Below, one piece after another: positions 16,414 through 23,910 of a stretch of 64,000 bases of DNA. Below the pieces are notes generated by a model. It was not told where the DNA came from, did not search any database, and saw only the letters and a program-made list of their open reading frames with translations. Made by a program: the position numbers and the translations under genes. This stretch comes from Hymenobacter sp. UV11 (GTDB lineage Bacteria > Bacteroidota > Bacteroidia > Cytophagales > Hymenobacteraceae), in assembly GCF_004684095.1 (NCBI RefSeq), contig NZ_SRII01000003.1, positions 527,196 to 591,195 of the forward strand. Direction: 5' to 3'. How positions within the stretch are numbered: the first letter of the stretch is position 1; each line of letters starts with the position of its first letter.

Positions 16414-16486
16414 GGTTCTGTAGCTCAGCTGGTAGAGCAGTACACTTTTAATGTACGGGTCCTGGGTTCGAATCCCAGCGGAGCCA
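16414..16486 (+). tRNA. tRNA-Lys (TTT), copy 1
   Basis: A 73-nt cloverleaf: acceptor GGTTCTG pairs with CGGAGCC (with G-U pairs), D arm GCTC/GAGC, anticodon stem GTACA/TGTAC with loop CTTTTAA (anticodon TTT), T arm CTGGG-TTCGAAT-CCCAG. CCA is not encoded. Confidence 0.95.
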
Positions 16487-16489
16487 CTA

Positions 16490-16524
16490 AATCCTCCTGA
16501 GCGTGTTGCTAAGGAGGATTTTTT
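16490..16524 (+). terminator. Terminator between the two tRNA-Lys copies
   Basis: AATCCTCCT and AGGAGGATT stem with a T run. It implies that each tRNA copy may be separately transcribed. Confidence 0.75.
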
Positions 16525-16553
16525 ATCAAAGTTGCAACACAAAAACGAGTACC

Positions 16554-16626
16554 GGTTCTGTAGCTCAGCTGGTAGAGCAGTACACTTTTAATGTACGGGT
16601 CCTGGGTTCGAATCCCAGCGGAGCCA
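16554..16626 (+). tRNA. tRNA-Lys (TTT), copy 2
   Basis: Identical over all 73 nt to the copy at 16414. The upstream spacer differs and has no clear TAnnTTTG box, so it may depend on read-through from copy 1. Confidence 0.95.
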
Positions 16627-16630
16627 CCAA

Positions 16631-16668
16631 AAACACCCTTTCAACTACTTGTTGAAAGGGTGTTTTTT
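16631..16668 (+). terminator. Terminator after tRNA-Lys copy 2
   Basis: AACACCCTTTCAAC pairs with GTTGAAAGGGTGTT, followed by a T run. Confidence 0.85.
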
Positions 16669-16692
16669 TATGCTGAAGCTCTTCAAAAAGCA

Positions 16693-16757
16693 GCTAGTCG
16701 CCTGCGCGTTTTTCCGAGCTTGCTGTGTAAGCCCGGAAAAACGCGCAGGCGACTAGC
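16693..16757. repeat. Perfect 24-bp stem palindrome
   Basis: GCTAGTCGCCTGCGCGTTTT (continuing TCCG) is mirrored exactly at 16734-16757 around a 17-nt loop. No gene lies within it. The rest of 16758-16878 shows nothing recognisable beyond a GGGGTAGGG word near 16800. Confidence 0.85.
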
Positions 16758-16878
16758 CATACATCTTTTCTTCTAATGCCCTAGCTGACCCTGGTACCAG
16801 GGGTAGGGCAAGTCGCTGCTTATCCGTAGCAATGATTGCCGTAGTAAGCCTGACGAGGGCAAGAAGTAAGTTTGGCGC

Positions 16879-17076
16879 TTAAAAGTGAAAAAGGAGAAAA
16901 TACGACTCAATGGCCAGAAAATCCTCTTGGTCCACTTTGTGAAAAGGCTTCCACTTTAAGCCTTTGGCTGGGCTGGATGCTGAAACAGGTATACCTATTT
17001 CCTGGCCTCGGAGCATCCCTATTTGGCGAAGCATCGCGTATGTGACGGTGACTTGCTCGTTTGTTAGCGAAATCAT
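16879..17076 (-). CDS. Possible small hypothetical protein, 65 aa
   Basis: ATG at 17076 with a protein-like sequence (VTVTYAMLRQIGMLRGQE ... KWKPFHKVDQEDFLAIESYF). Codon use is less GC-rich than in the neighbours. The AT-rich DNA upstream could hold its promoter. No family recognised, and it may be a truncated remnant. Confidence 0.35.
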   Translation of the reverse strand: MISLTNEQVTVTYAMLRQIGMLRGQEIGIPVSASSPAKGLKWKPFHKVDQEDFLAIESYFLLFHF

Positions 17077-17280
17077 ACTTGAAATAAAATTTATTTGGGT
17101 TTGGGGGTGTGCGTTTAATGGAAGGGAAGTGCGGTATTATGCTAAAAATAGTACAATATTTACAACAAATTGACTTTTTTTTGTTCTTTTAGTATAAATA
17201 TTTGTTCTGAATGCTAAATTAGTGTTATTTATAAAAAAATGCAATTAATTTAGAATTTTATCAATAAAAATTAAGGGCTC
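17077..17280. other. AT-rich non-coding island
   Basis: About 200 nt with long A/T runs (for example the stretch 17150-17270) inside a GC-rich chromosome. It could be a promoter region of the small gene to the left, a transferred fragment, or the edge of a lost mobile element. No ORF of note. Confidence 0.6.
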
Positions 17281-17623
17281 ATCCACAATGTTTGGTTGCT
17301 GAGCGTAAGCTGTTTAGTGCGTAGTGCGCATGCTGCCCAACCCGCTTTGTTTAGTAGCTACAGCGCAGTGCTCGCTGCGCCGACTCGTGGCCCTGCTTGC
17401 TGCGCAACGTGGCCATGCGCAGGGTAGCCGCCGCTTGCTCGCTTCTATGGGTCCGTGCGCTGGTCCGACGGCGAAGCCGCCCGACCGATTGACAGGTGCG
17501 CTGGGTAGCCAGTCATTCAACCCTCATTTCCGCGCCAACCGGTCGGACCCTAGCTTGGAAATTGCGTTAAGCTGTTGAAATAGCCTACTTGTAGCCGTTG
17601 CCTGGCAAGGCTTGCAGTACGTG
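17281..17623. other. GC-rich stretch without a convincing gene
   Basis: Starts abruptly with GGGCTCATCCACAATG after the AT-rich island. Short open frames exist on both strands (17314-17520 minus, 17324-17578 plus), but neither encodes a protein-like sequence. It may be decayed insertion-sequence DNA; no matching terminal repeat was found nearby. Confidence 0.35.
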
Positions 17624-17728
17624 TTACTGGCCGCGTCGGCGAAATAAGTACCGGCTTTTCGAATCGAGGTAATAGGTGTGGTAGGTGCCGTCTCCATTGA
17701 TAGTTGACGGCGTGTTGTTCACGTTCAA
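17624..17728 (-). pseudogene. Possible gene remnant, 34 codons
   Basis: A frame from TTG at 17728 encodes NNTPSTINGDGTYHTYYLDS and ends at a TAA. The composition is protein-like, but upstream stops close it. It may be the tail of a lost gene. Confidence 0.2.
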
Positions 17729-17743
17729 TAGCTCCTACCCGTG

Positions 17744-17914
17744 TCAGCTCACGTAGTTGAGGGCGTCAATGGCTGACCGGGAGCCGCGGGTATTTTTGGC
17801 TGTTTCGGCCATCTTTGGTTCGATAGAGGCACCTTTTATAGCTTGCCCATAGTCGAGCAACGAGTGGTTAGGCGGCGAAAAAGAGGGGCCATCGACCGCC
17901 AGCGCACATTTCTG
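17744..17914 (-). pseudogene. Possible gene remnant, about 56 codons
   Basis: A stop-bounded frame reads LAVDGPSFSPPNHSLLDYG, then AIKGASIEPKMAETAKNT and SRSAIDALNYVS before TGA. It is protein-like but has no good start codon at its 5' end (one internal ATG at MAETAKN). It probably is a fragment left by deletion. Confidence 0.25.
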
Positions 17915-17940
17915 CTAGCAAACGCTGACTAACGGCGCAA

Positions 17941-17971
17941 AACAAAGCCCCGGCCCTGGAGCCGAGGCGCT
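17941..17971 (-). terminator. Terminator of tRNA-Ala
   Basis: On the minus strand GCGCCTCGGC and GCCGGGGCT form a stem with G-U pairs, followed by TTTGTT. Confidence 0.7.
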
Positions 17972-17977
17972 GTTTGG

Positions 17978-18051
17978 TGGAGAATATCGGAGTCGAACCG
18001 ATGACCTGTTGCTTGCGGAGCAACCGCTCTAGCCAGCTGAGCTAATCCCCC
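17978..18051 (-). tRNA. tRNA-Ala (CGC) with C33
   Basis: Acceptor GGGGGAT pairs with ATTCTCC and includes G3-U70, the alanine identity pair. D arm GCTC/GAGC, anticodon stem GTTGC/GCAAC, T arm ATCGG-TTCGACT-CCGAT. The CCA tail is encoded (17975-17977). The anticodon loop is TCCGCAA, so the anticodon is CGC and position 33, almost always U, is C. Confidence 0.85.
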
Positions 18052-18059
18052 GGTGACAG

Positions 18060-18067
18060 CAAACATA
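18060..18067 (-). promoter_or_regulatory. Candidate -7 box for tRNA-Ala
   Basis: TATGTTTG on the minus strand, 8 nt upstream of the tRNA 5' end, fits TAnnTTTG. No clear -33 TTG at the normal distance. Confidence 0.45.
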
Positions 18068-18259
18068 ACAGATTACCCGCAACTTACCGCGCTACGGAGG
18101 CAGCCTCGTCGGCGGTGAGGGGTAGGGTAGGGCCCCGGGCAAAAGGTAGCTGCTACTGCTAGCTCCGGTGAGTACTTCGCTTCCCAAATTGGCTAAGTCA
18201 ATTTATTATGTTTTTCCGGTATTTTGGAGGGCGTTTAGCTAAAAAAATAAGGAAAAAAT

Positions 18260-18289
18260 TTTGTTTTTTTGGGTCCTTTTATATCTTTG
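18260..18289 (+). promoter_or_regulatory. Bacteroidota-type promoter for GAF gene
   Basis: TTTG at 18260-18263, 18 nt spacer, TATCTTTG at 18282-18289. It fits the consensus well and lies 58 nt before the ATG at 18348. Confidence 0.65.
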
Positions 18290-18347
18290 AAACCGTGCAG
18301 AGGCAATAGTTTAACTTGTTGGTACACTACTTATTTTGAATTGGACG

Positions 18348-19112
18348 ATGCCCATTTTAGCTGACCTTTCGCCTGCCAACGAGACAGAGCGGCTATACGC
18401 GCTGCGGCAGGCCGACATTTTGCATTCCTTGCAAGAGGAAGTTTTTAACGAGCTGGTAGCCCTAAGTGCCCGCTTGTTTGGATTACCGATTTCGTACATC
18501 GCCCTGCTCGATACCGACCGCATACACTACAAGGCCAGCTACGGCTTGCCGCTGCCGCCGCCCGCGCCGCGCCAAGACGTGCTGTGTGCCCAGGTGGTGC
18601 TACACAACCGGGTAGTGCTCTACAACGACCTAACCACCACTGCCCCAACGCCGATTGATGGGCCAGCGATTGCCAACGCGCTGGCCCATCAGGCGCGCTT
18701 TTACGTGGGCGCCCCGCTGCGTACGGCGGCCGAGCACGCTATTGGTACGCTGTGCCTGGTTGGCCCGTCCTCACGCACCTTTAGCGAGCAAGAGCAGCAA
18801 GTGCTTGAGCAGCTGGCCACCGTGGTAGCCCAGCTGATAGTGTTGCGGCAGTGCTGCCTGCACACGCGCGCGCTGGGCGCCGCCCACTGGCAGCGCGTGC
18901 GCGACTTGGTTCGCGATGAAATACATTCCCTGAGCACGCTCATGCGCTACCTGGTGCAGCGCTACGGTGCGCTGGTGCCCGTGCCCGAAGACGTGCTGCA
19001 CCTGATGGAGCGGCGGCTCTGGGATGTGCAGCTGCTGATAGAGGAAGGCGCCAACTATCTAAAGGATAGTGTGCTATCGCCTAGCTGCGCGCCAGAGTTG
19101 TCAAATTATTAG
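18348..19112 (+). CDS. GAF domain-containing protein
   Basis: A 254-residue cytoplasmic protein. After a short helix (ETERLYALRQADIL) comes a GAF domain (about 30-170): ALLDTDRIHYKASYGL, a central linker, then FYVGAPLRTAAEHAIGTLCL and SSRTFSEQEQQVLEQLATVV. GAF domains bind small ligands or serve as signal input. The C-terminal ~80 residues are helical (VRDLVRDEIHSLSTLMRYLV), with no recognised histidine kinase or cyclase catalytic motif, so it is a sensor without an obvious output. The ATG at 18348 is preferred to the TTG at 18336. No operon partner. Confidence 0.8.
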   Translation: MPILADLSPANETERLYALRQADILHSLQEEVFNELVALSARLFGLPISYIALLDTDRIHYKASYGLPLPPPAPRQDVLCAQVVLHNRVVLYNDLTTTAPTPIDGPAIANALAHQARFYVGAPLRTAAEHAIGTLCLVGPSSRTFSEQEQQVLEQLATVVAQLIVLRQCCLHTRALGAAHWQRVRDLVRDEIHSLSTLMRYLVQRYGALVPVPEDVLHLMERRLWDVQLLIEEGANYLKDSVLSPSCAPELSNY

Positions 19113-19160
19113 GCAGTAGTTACTGATGGTTAAGCAAGATTATAGAGTAGTTCCCAGGTC

Positions 19161-19264
19161 GGTGTACGGGGCGGGCTCCCGGCATTGAGCTGGCTGTCCG
19201 CTCATTAGCAGAATAAGCGGGGCGAGCGATGAGCGGATAGCCTGCCCCAGCCAAGCTGTACACC
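19161..19264. repeat. Imperfect inverted repeat in intergenic gap
   Basis: GGTGTAC and GTACACC at the ends, GGGGCGGGCT opposite AGCCTGCCCC, and a nested TCCGCTCAT/ATGAGCGGA stem. It could terminate the GAF gene transcript. Confidence 0.5.
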
Positions 19265-19349
19265 AACTTGAAAATCCCTGTAAGTGACTGAATGTTAAGT
19301 AATAAATTAGTTGATTTCGCGCGATTACTTAATTGAATATTTTTATTTT

Positions 19350-19799
19350 ATGAAATATAGCCTGCTGTTAGTTGGTTTGCTTGGTTTTACATTCTCGGCG
19401 CGGGCGCAGTATATGCCCGGCGCTGTAAGCCTCGTCACGCTGGGCGTGCGAGCGCTTAGCAACCGTGATGCTCCCCAGCAAAAAGCCACGCTATTCGTAA
19501 CGCCCGCTACCTACCAGGCCCACGCATTTCCGCAGAAGCGCACGCCTACTAAAAAGTTACCCCGGGCCGATAAGGGTGGCACCGAAATCGCGGCCCTAGA
19601 GCAGCTGCTGGCCGGTCGCTTCACCGCCCTACAAGCCGATTCGACCGCCGTGCTGCTCGATGTAGCGCAGGAAAAAGAATTCGGCCGCCTGCGCACCAAC
19701 CTCGAATCCTTCAACCCTTTCTGGAACACTGACCCCTACTCGCAGGAGATGAGCCTGTACCGCCAGCACGATGCGGTGCGCCGCCGGTTAGCCCGGTAA
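19350..19799 (+). CDS. Secreted hypothetical protein, 149 aa
   Basis: The ATG at 19350 gives MKYSLLLVGLLGFTFSARAQ, a signal peptide ending in ARAQ. The mature protein is basic in the middle (PQKRTPTKKLPRADKGG) and ends with a charged helix (YRQHDAVRRRLAR). No known domain. It is probably periplasmic. The stop codon is followed at once by GGGGGGTAGG and then a terminator. Confidence 0.7.
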   Translation: MKYSLLLVGLLGFTFSARAQYMPGAVSLVTLGVRALSNRDAPQQKATLFVTPATYQAHAFPQKRTPTKKLPRADKGGTEIAALEQLLAGRFTALQADSTAVLLDVAQEKEFGRLRTNLESFNPFWNTDPYSQEMSLYRQHDAVRRRLAR

Positions 19800-19825
19800 G
19801 GGGGGGTAGGCGCCGGGTATAAACC

Positions 19826-19862
19826 AAGGCGCCCCGTCCAGCAGGCTGGGCGGGGCGTCTTA
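19826..19862 (+). terminator. Terminator hairpin
   Basis: GGCGCCCCGTCCAGC pairs with GCTGGGCGGGGCGTC around a short loop. It lies between convergent genes. Confidence 0.7.
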
Positions 19863-19898
19863 GTGTTCAGGCTAGCCAGGTAGTGGTAAGGCGGGCAG

Positions 19899-20828
19899 CT
19901 ACTCTACCACCAGCTTTTTGGTCACCAGTCCTTGGTTGGCCAGCAGCTGCAGCGTGTAGAAGCCGGCTGCCAGCCCCGACAGGTCGAGGGCGCGGGTTGG
20001 GGCACTGGTCGCTAGCGCGGCTTCGCGGCGCACTACGCGGCCGGTCGCGTCGGTCACGGCTAGGGCGCCCGCCAATAGGGTAGGGGGGGCATGCAGCAGG
20101 TAGCGGCCATCGGGGCTGGGATTGGGAGCCACGGTGAGGGCAGCGCTCAGGGCGGCATCGCGGGTGGCGGTAACCGTGCCCGTAAAGCTGACGTCATCGA
20201 CTTGAAACACGGTGCCGACTACCGGGCCGGCTGTGGTCGTAATAATGGCCCCCGAGCTCAGTACCAGGTGCACTGAGTCGGGCGTGGCCGACGAAGTGTA
20301 GGTCAGCGGTACCTGCGCCAGCACATAGGTTGAGGTGACGGTGGTAAATAACTGCTTGGCCGTGGCAAGGGTTTGAGTAGCGCCATTGACGTAGCGGGTG
20401 AGGGCCACCTGCGCAAACGCCCCGTCGCTGCCCGTTGGCTGGGGGCCCGAGAGCTTATAGTAGAACTGCAGCATGGTGGGCCGGCCCGTGAAGGGGATGC
20501 CGCCGGGCAGCGTTGCATTGGTGCCCACTTTGGTGCCCACCGCCACGGCTCCTGGCAGTATGCCGAATAAAGTGTTTTTGGATTCGAGCCGGGCGGCGTA
20601 GGTGCCGCCGTGGGCGTCGGTGGCTTTCGTAAATGTACCCGTAACAAAAGGGATAGGGCTCAGAATTTTTACTACGTCATCGGTGGTGAGCCAGCCGGTG
20701 GGCGAGTCTACCGCATTGCGGGTTGCCCACGTTTCGAAGTCGCCGTTGGCAAGGGCCTGGCCCTGAGCCGCGCCGAGGGTCGTGCAGAAAAGTCCAGCCA
20801 GTAGGCCAGTGCGGAAAAGTGTTTTCAT
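19899..20828 (-). CDS. T9SS type A sorted protein with carbohydrate-binding-like fold
   Basis: A 309-residue secreted protein starting MKTLFRTGLLAGLFCTTLG with cleavage near AQGQ. The mature N-terminus ALANGDFETWATRNAVDSPT is typical of PCMD/galactose-binding jelly-roll modules in Bacteroidota, which bring a GDFE or GDFETW motif. The jelly roll continues to about residue 215 (FQVDDVSFTGTV). The last ~80 residues (LTVAPNPSPDGRYLL, LDLSGLAAGFYTLQLLANQG, TKKLVVE) are a type A T9SS sorting domain. The TTG at 20831 is the track start, but the ATG at 20828 is more likely. Ligand unknown. Confidence 0.85.
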   Translation of the reverse strand: MKTLFRTGLLAGLFCTTLGAAQGQALANGDFETWATRNAVDSPTGWLTTDDVVKILSPIPFVTGTFTKATDAHGGTYAARLESKNTLFGILPGAVAVGTKVGTNATLPGGIPFTGRPTMLQFYYKLSGPQPTGSDGAFAQVALTRYVNGATQTLATAKQLFTTVTSTYVLAQVPLTYTSSATPDSVHLVLSSGAIITTTAGPVVGTVFQVDDVSFTGTVTATRDAALSAALTVAPNPSPDGRYLLHAPPTLLAGALAVTDATGRVVRREAALATSAPTRALDLSGLAAGFYTLQLLANQGLVTKKLVVE

Positions 20829-20976
20829 CAAGCAAATAGAAAGAATGGTGAAGCTGTAAAAATAGAAAAGTCTGCCCCCACTTAAGACAGTATAACGATG
20901 AAATATTTTTGCGCTACGGCTGGCCCGGCGCGCAGAAAAGCAGGTGCTGGCGTAGCCCCGGCGCGTCGCTACGCCC

Positions 20977-21747
20977 TCAGTTGGCCAGCGCCAGCGGTAG
21001 GGTCCCTACCCCCACGATGCGGCGCGATGCGCGCTCCTGCACCAGCACCACGGCTCGCAAGTGCGCCGGCTGCCAGCCCGCGGCCAGGGCCAGCGGTACC
21101 GTGGCCGCAAAGGTGCCACCGGCCCCCACGGCGCCCAGCGGGCGCAGGGCCCGCACTACGGCGGCGTGGTGCAGCAGGCGGCCCGCGTTTTCGCCCCGGC
21201 CCACCTGGGTGGCCAGGCCGGTTTCGGTGAGGGCAAGTAGCACCTCGGTGGCCGGCGTGCCGGGGGGTAGGCCGCCCACGCGCACCGCCAGCGTCGTAGC
21301 CGTGGGGCGGCTGAGGGCCACCGCGGCGCGGGGTGCGCGAGCAGCCTCCGCAATGCGCTGGGCCAGCTCGGCGCGGCGGCTACCCACCAGTTCGTAACGG
21401 CCATTCACCACAGCCTGCGGCGTGTAGCTGCCCGCCGGAAATACGCGGGCGTACTGCCGCTGCCGCTCGCTAAACCCGGCCGCCGAGAAAGGGTCCTTCC
21501 AGCCCAGGCGGTTCCAGTAATCGACGTGCTCGCCCAGCACGATGACCTCGGCGCCCGGCACCGGCTGCGTAGCTTCGAGGGTGCGCGCCACCTCATCGGC
21601 GGCGGGGCACGACGAGCAGCCTTCGGAAGTGAAGAGCTCCACCACCACCGGCACGGCGGCCGAGGGCAGCGTGGGTAGGGTAGCCGGCCGGCTGCCAGCC
21701 AAGCCAGCCAGTAGCAAAGGCCCGAAGGCCAGCAGGGTGAGTTTCAT
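20977..21747 (-). CDS. DUF1223 thioredoxin-fold secreted protein
   Basis: A 256-residue protein with a signal peptide (MKLTLLAFGPLLLAGLAGS). The mature part has VVVELFTSEGCSSCPAADEV, the hallmark of DUF1223, with a CSSC thioredoxin-like motif. It continues with LGEHVDYWNRLGWKDPF and AVVNGRYELVG, both family hallmarks. It is probably a periplasmic thiol protein, possibly protective against oxidative damage; the function is not established. The next plus-strand gene, at 21935, is also a thiol-redox protein. Confidence 0.85.
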   Translation of the reverse strand: MKLTLLAFGPLLLAGLAGSRPATLPTLPSAAVPVVVELFTSEGCSSCPAADEVARTLEATQPVPGAEVIVLGEHVDYWNRLGWKDPFSAAGFSERQRQYARVFPAGSYTPQAVVNGRYELVGSRRAELAQRIAEAARAPRAAVALSRPTATTLAVRVGGLPPGTPATEVLLALTETGLATQVGRGENAGRLLHHAAVVRALRPLGAVGAGGTFAATVPLALAAGWQPAHLRAVVLVQERASRRIVGVGTLPLALAN

Positions 21748-21934
21748 AAAAACAAAGGGGGTAGGGCGGCGGTGTTGCCGCGTAAGTAGCCAGACGCGCC
21801 CGCGCCCCCCACCTTACGCGCCGCTTCTTACAAGATAGCAACGGGGGTAGGGAATAAAAAACGGCCCGGCGTGTAAGGTGCCATCTTAGCCTGCGTCTGC
21901 CGCTGAGCTGCTACCTTCCCCTAACTCCTTCCCT

Positions 21935-22540
21935 ATGCCTAAAATTTTCACCCTGGCTGCCGTGCTGCTGGCTAGCCCCGCCCTGGCCCAAACCCCTGCC
22001 GCGCCCCTCACCGCTTTGGCCCTGGCCGTGGGCACCGTCGCACCCGCCTTCAAAGGGCAGGATGCCACCGGCCGGCCCGTCGAGCTGCGTCAGCTGCTGA
22101 AAAAAGGCCCCGTGGTGCTGTATTTCTACCGCGGCCAGTGGTGCCCGTATTGCAACAAGCAGTTGAGCCAGCTCCAGGATTCACTGCAAGTGCTCACCAG
22201 CAAAGGGGCGCAGGTGGTCGTCATCACGCCCGAGCTGCCGACCAATATCGACAAGACTGTGGCCAAGACGAAGGCGGCGTTTCCTATCGTACACGACCAG
22301 GATTTTGTCATTATGAAAGCCTACAAAACGGCCTTCACCGTGGACGACGCCACCGCCCAGAAATACCAGGGCTTCGGCGTAGACCTGAAGGCCGCCAACG
22401 GTGCCCCCACCAACGTGCTGCCCGTGCCCGCCACCTATGTTATCGGCCGCGATGGCAAAATTCGGTACGCCTTTTTTGACGCCGACTACCGCCACCGGGC
22501 CAGCGTGCGCGCCGTGGCCCAGGCCCTGGCGGCCCGGTAG
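21935..22540 (+). CDS. Peroxiredoxin-like AhpC/TSA family protein, secreted
   Basis: A 201-residue protein with an N-terminal signal peptide (MPKIFTLAAVLLASPALAQ). The AhpC/TSA fold is shown by PVVLYFYRGQWCPYCNKQ, in which the WCPYC motif replaces the usual single peroxidatic cysteine context, and by TYVIGRDGKIRYAFFDADYR near the C-terminus. Such proteins reduce peroxides or act as thiol oxidoreductases in the periplasm. The gene is followed after 51 nt by the ECF sigma gene. Confidence 0.85.
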   Translation: MPKIFTLAAVLLASPALAQTPAAPLTALALAVGTVAPAFKGQDATGRPVELRQLLKKGPVVLYFYRGQWCPYCNKQLSQLQDSLQVLTSKGAQVVVITPELPTNIDKTVAKTKAAFPIVHDQDFVIMKAYKTAFTVDDATAQKYQGFGVDLKAANGAPTNVLPVPATYVIGRDGKIRYAFFDADYRHRASVRAVAQALAAR

Positions 22541-22591
22541 CCGCCCACTCAGGAGGGCCGCTGTTACCTTGTCGGCTCGTTTCCCGCGCGC

Positions 22592-23212
22592 ATGTCTCCT
22601 CCCGTTCTCCCTACCCCCGCCTCCGACCCGCAGCAGTGGCTGGCCCGATTTGGCGATGAGTTGTACCGCTTCGCCCTGGGCCGAGTAGCCGATACCGACA
22701 CGGCCGCCGAGCTGGTGCAGGACACGTTTGTGAGTGCCCTGGGCGCACTTGATTCGTTTCGGGGCCAGGCCTCGGAGCGCACTTGGCTATTTGTCATTCT
22801 GAAGCGCAAAATAATTGACCACTACCGGCGCGAGGCGCGCTCGCCCTTCGTACCGCTCGACCTCAGCCCCGAGCACGCGCCCGAGGCTGAGTTTTTTCGG
22901 CCCGCCGACGGCCATTGGCGCGAAGAGCAGTACCCCGCCGACTGGCCCGCGGCGGGCCCCGACCAAAACCGCGCCGACCTGGCCCTGGAGCAGCAGGAGT
23001 TTCAGGAGATATTGCAACTCTGCCAGCAGCGGCTCTCGGCCCAGCAGCGAGCCGTGTTCGTGCTGCGCTTTGTGGAGGAGCTGCCGGCCGAAGATATTTG
23101 TAAGGAGCTGGGCCTGAGTTCGGCCAACTACTGGGTGCTGGTGCACCGCGCCAAGCTGCACCTGCGCCGCTGCCTCGAAAAAAATTGGCTCCAAGCCCCC
23201 ACTGCCGCATGA
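22592..23212 (+). CDS. ECF-type sigma-70 family RNA polymerase sigma factor
   Basis: A 206-residue sigma factor. Region 2 includes LYRFALGRVADTDTAAELVQDTF and FVSALGALDSFRGQASERTW with FVILKRKIIDHYRRE; region 4 includes LSAQQRAVFVLRFVEELPAEDI and ICKELGLSSANYWVLVHRAK with LHLRRCLEKNWL. The inserted loop between them (FRPADGHWREEQYPAD) is typical of Bacteroidota ECF members. Its stop codon overlaps the ATG of the next gene by 4 nt (ATGA), indicating translational coupling with a probable anti-sigma factor. The stimulus is unknown; the redox genes upstream hint at oxidative stress, which is inference. Confidence 0.9.
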   Translation: MSPPVLPTPASDPQQWLARFGDELYRFALGRVADTDTAAELVQDTFVSALGALDSFRGQASERTWLFVILKRKIIDHYRREARSPFVPLDLSPEHAPEAEFFRPADGHWREEQYPADWPAAGPDQNRADLALEQQEFQEILQLCQQRLSAQQRAVFVLRFVEELPAEDICKELGLSSANYWVLVHRAKLHLRRCLEKNWLQAPTAA

Positions 23213-23487
23213 GCCGTATTCCGTCGCCCCTTTTCAACTGCCAGCAGGCCACGCTGCTCGTCGAGCGCCGGGCCGCTGCGCCGCTGCCCGTGCGCCCCCG
23301 CGTGCAGCTGTGGGCGCACCTGCACCTGTGCCCGCACTGCCGCCGCTACGCCCTGCAAAGCGCCCGCCTGGCCCACGCCGCCCGCCCCGCCGCCGAAGCC
23401 GCCGTGCCCGCCAACCTGGCCCTGCCCGCCGCCGCCCGCGCCCGCATGCAGCAGCTATTCGACGCCCACGGCTCCGCGCAGGGGTAG
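23209..23487 (+). CDS. Probable zinc-finger anti-sigma factor
   Basis: A 92-residue protein with the pattern LWAHLHLCPHCRRYALQSAR, an H-x3-C-x2-C zinc site of the zf-HC2/ZAS anti-sigma type. An additional Cys precedes it (FNCQQATLLVERR). No membrane segment is visible, so it is a short soluble form that would bind the sigma factor in the cytoplasm. The overlap of 4 nt with the sigma gene supports the pairing. The stop codon TAG is part of a GGGGTAGGG word. Confidence 0.8.
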   Translation: MSRIPSPLFNCQQATLLVERRAAAPLPVRPRVQLWAHLHLCPHCRRYALQSARLAHAARPAAEAAVPANLALPAAARARMQQLFDAHGSAQG

Positions 23488-23631
23488 GGCCGCGCCACGG
23501 CGCATTGCTGCCCGCCATTTCTTTTTTTGCTGAAAAGCGTAATGAGTTGAGGGCTGCGGCGATACATGCGGAGCCGGCTGCCCGCGCAAGCTGCGCCTGT
23601 TTTTTGCCTACTCTTCCGCCTCCTCATTGCT

Positions 23632-23826
23632 ATGCTACTCGCCATCTTGTTTCCCAGCCTTTCGATGCTGCTCAATGGCCACATCCTCAAGGCCTTTTTC
23701 TGCTTCATCCTGCACCTTACGCTCATCGGCTGGATTCCGGCCGCCATCTGGGGGGTAGCCTCGCTCAACGAGGACCGCGCTCGCCGCCGGCAGGAAGAGT
23801 TGCTGCGCGCCGTGCAGCGGCAGTAG
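23632..23826 (+). CDS. YqaE/Pmp3 family membrane peptide
   Basis: A 64-residue protein with two hydrophobic segments (LLAILFPSLSMLLNGH, then FFCFILHLTLIGWIPAAIWG) joined by a short turn, and a basic C-terminus (EDRARRRQEELLRAVQRQ). This is the YqaE/Pmp3 pattern, a small membrane protein linked to ion balance and stress. The ATG at 23632 fits the family start; upstream in-frame starts add a non-family segment. The stop is followed by GGGGGGTAGGG. Confidence 0.8.
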   Translation: MLLAILFPSLSMLLNGHILKAFFCFILHLTLIGWIPAAIWGVASLNEDRARRRQEELLRAVQRQ

Positions 23827-23856
23827 GGGGGTAGGGCGGGCGGCCCGGCCGGTGGC

Positions 23857-23864
23857 TACCTTTG
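23857..23864 (+). promoter_or_regulatory. Candidate -7 box for hemE
   Basis: TACCTTTG fits TAnnTTTG, 46 nt before the hemE ATG. No clear -33 element. Confidence 0.5.
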
Positions 23865-23910
23865 CGGCCCGCTCACGGCCGGCGCTTTGTGCCCGCCCCC
23901 GCCCCGCCTC

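Noticed and set aside
17324..17578. 84-aa plus-strand frame in the GC-rich stretch
   Set aside because: No protein-like pattern, promoter or start context; the region looks like decayed DNA.
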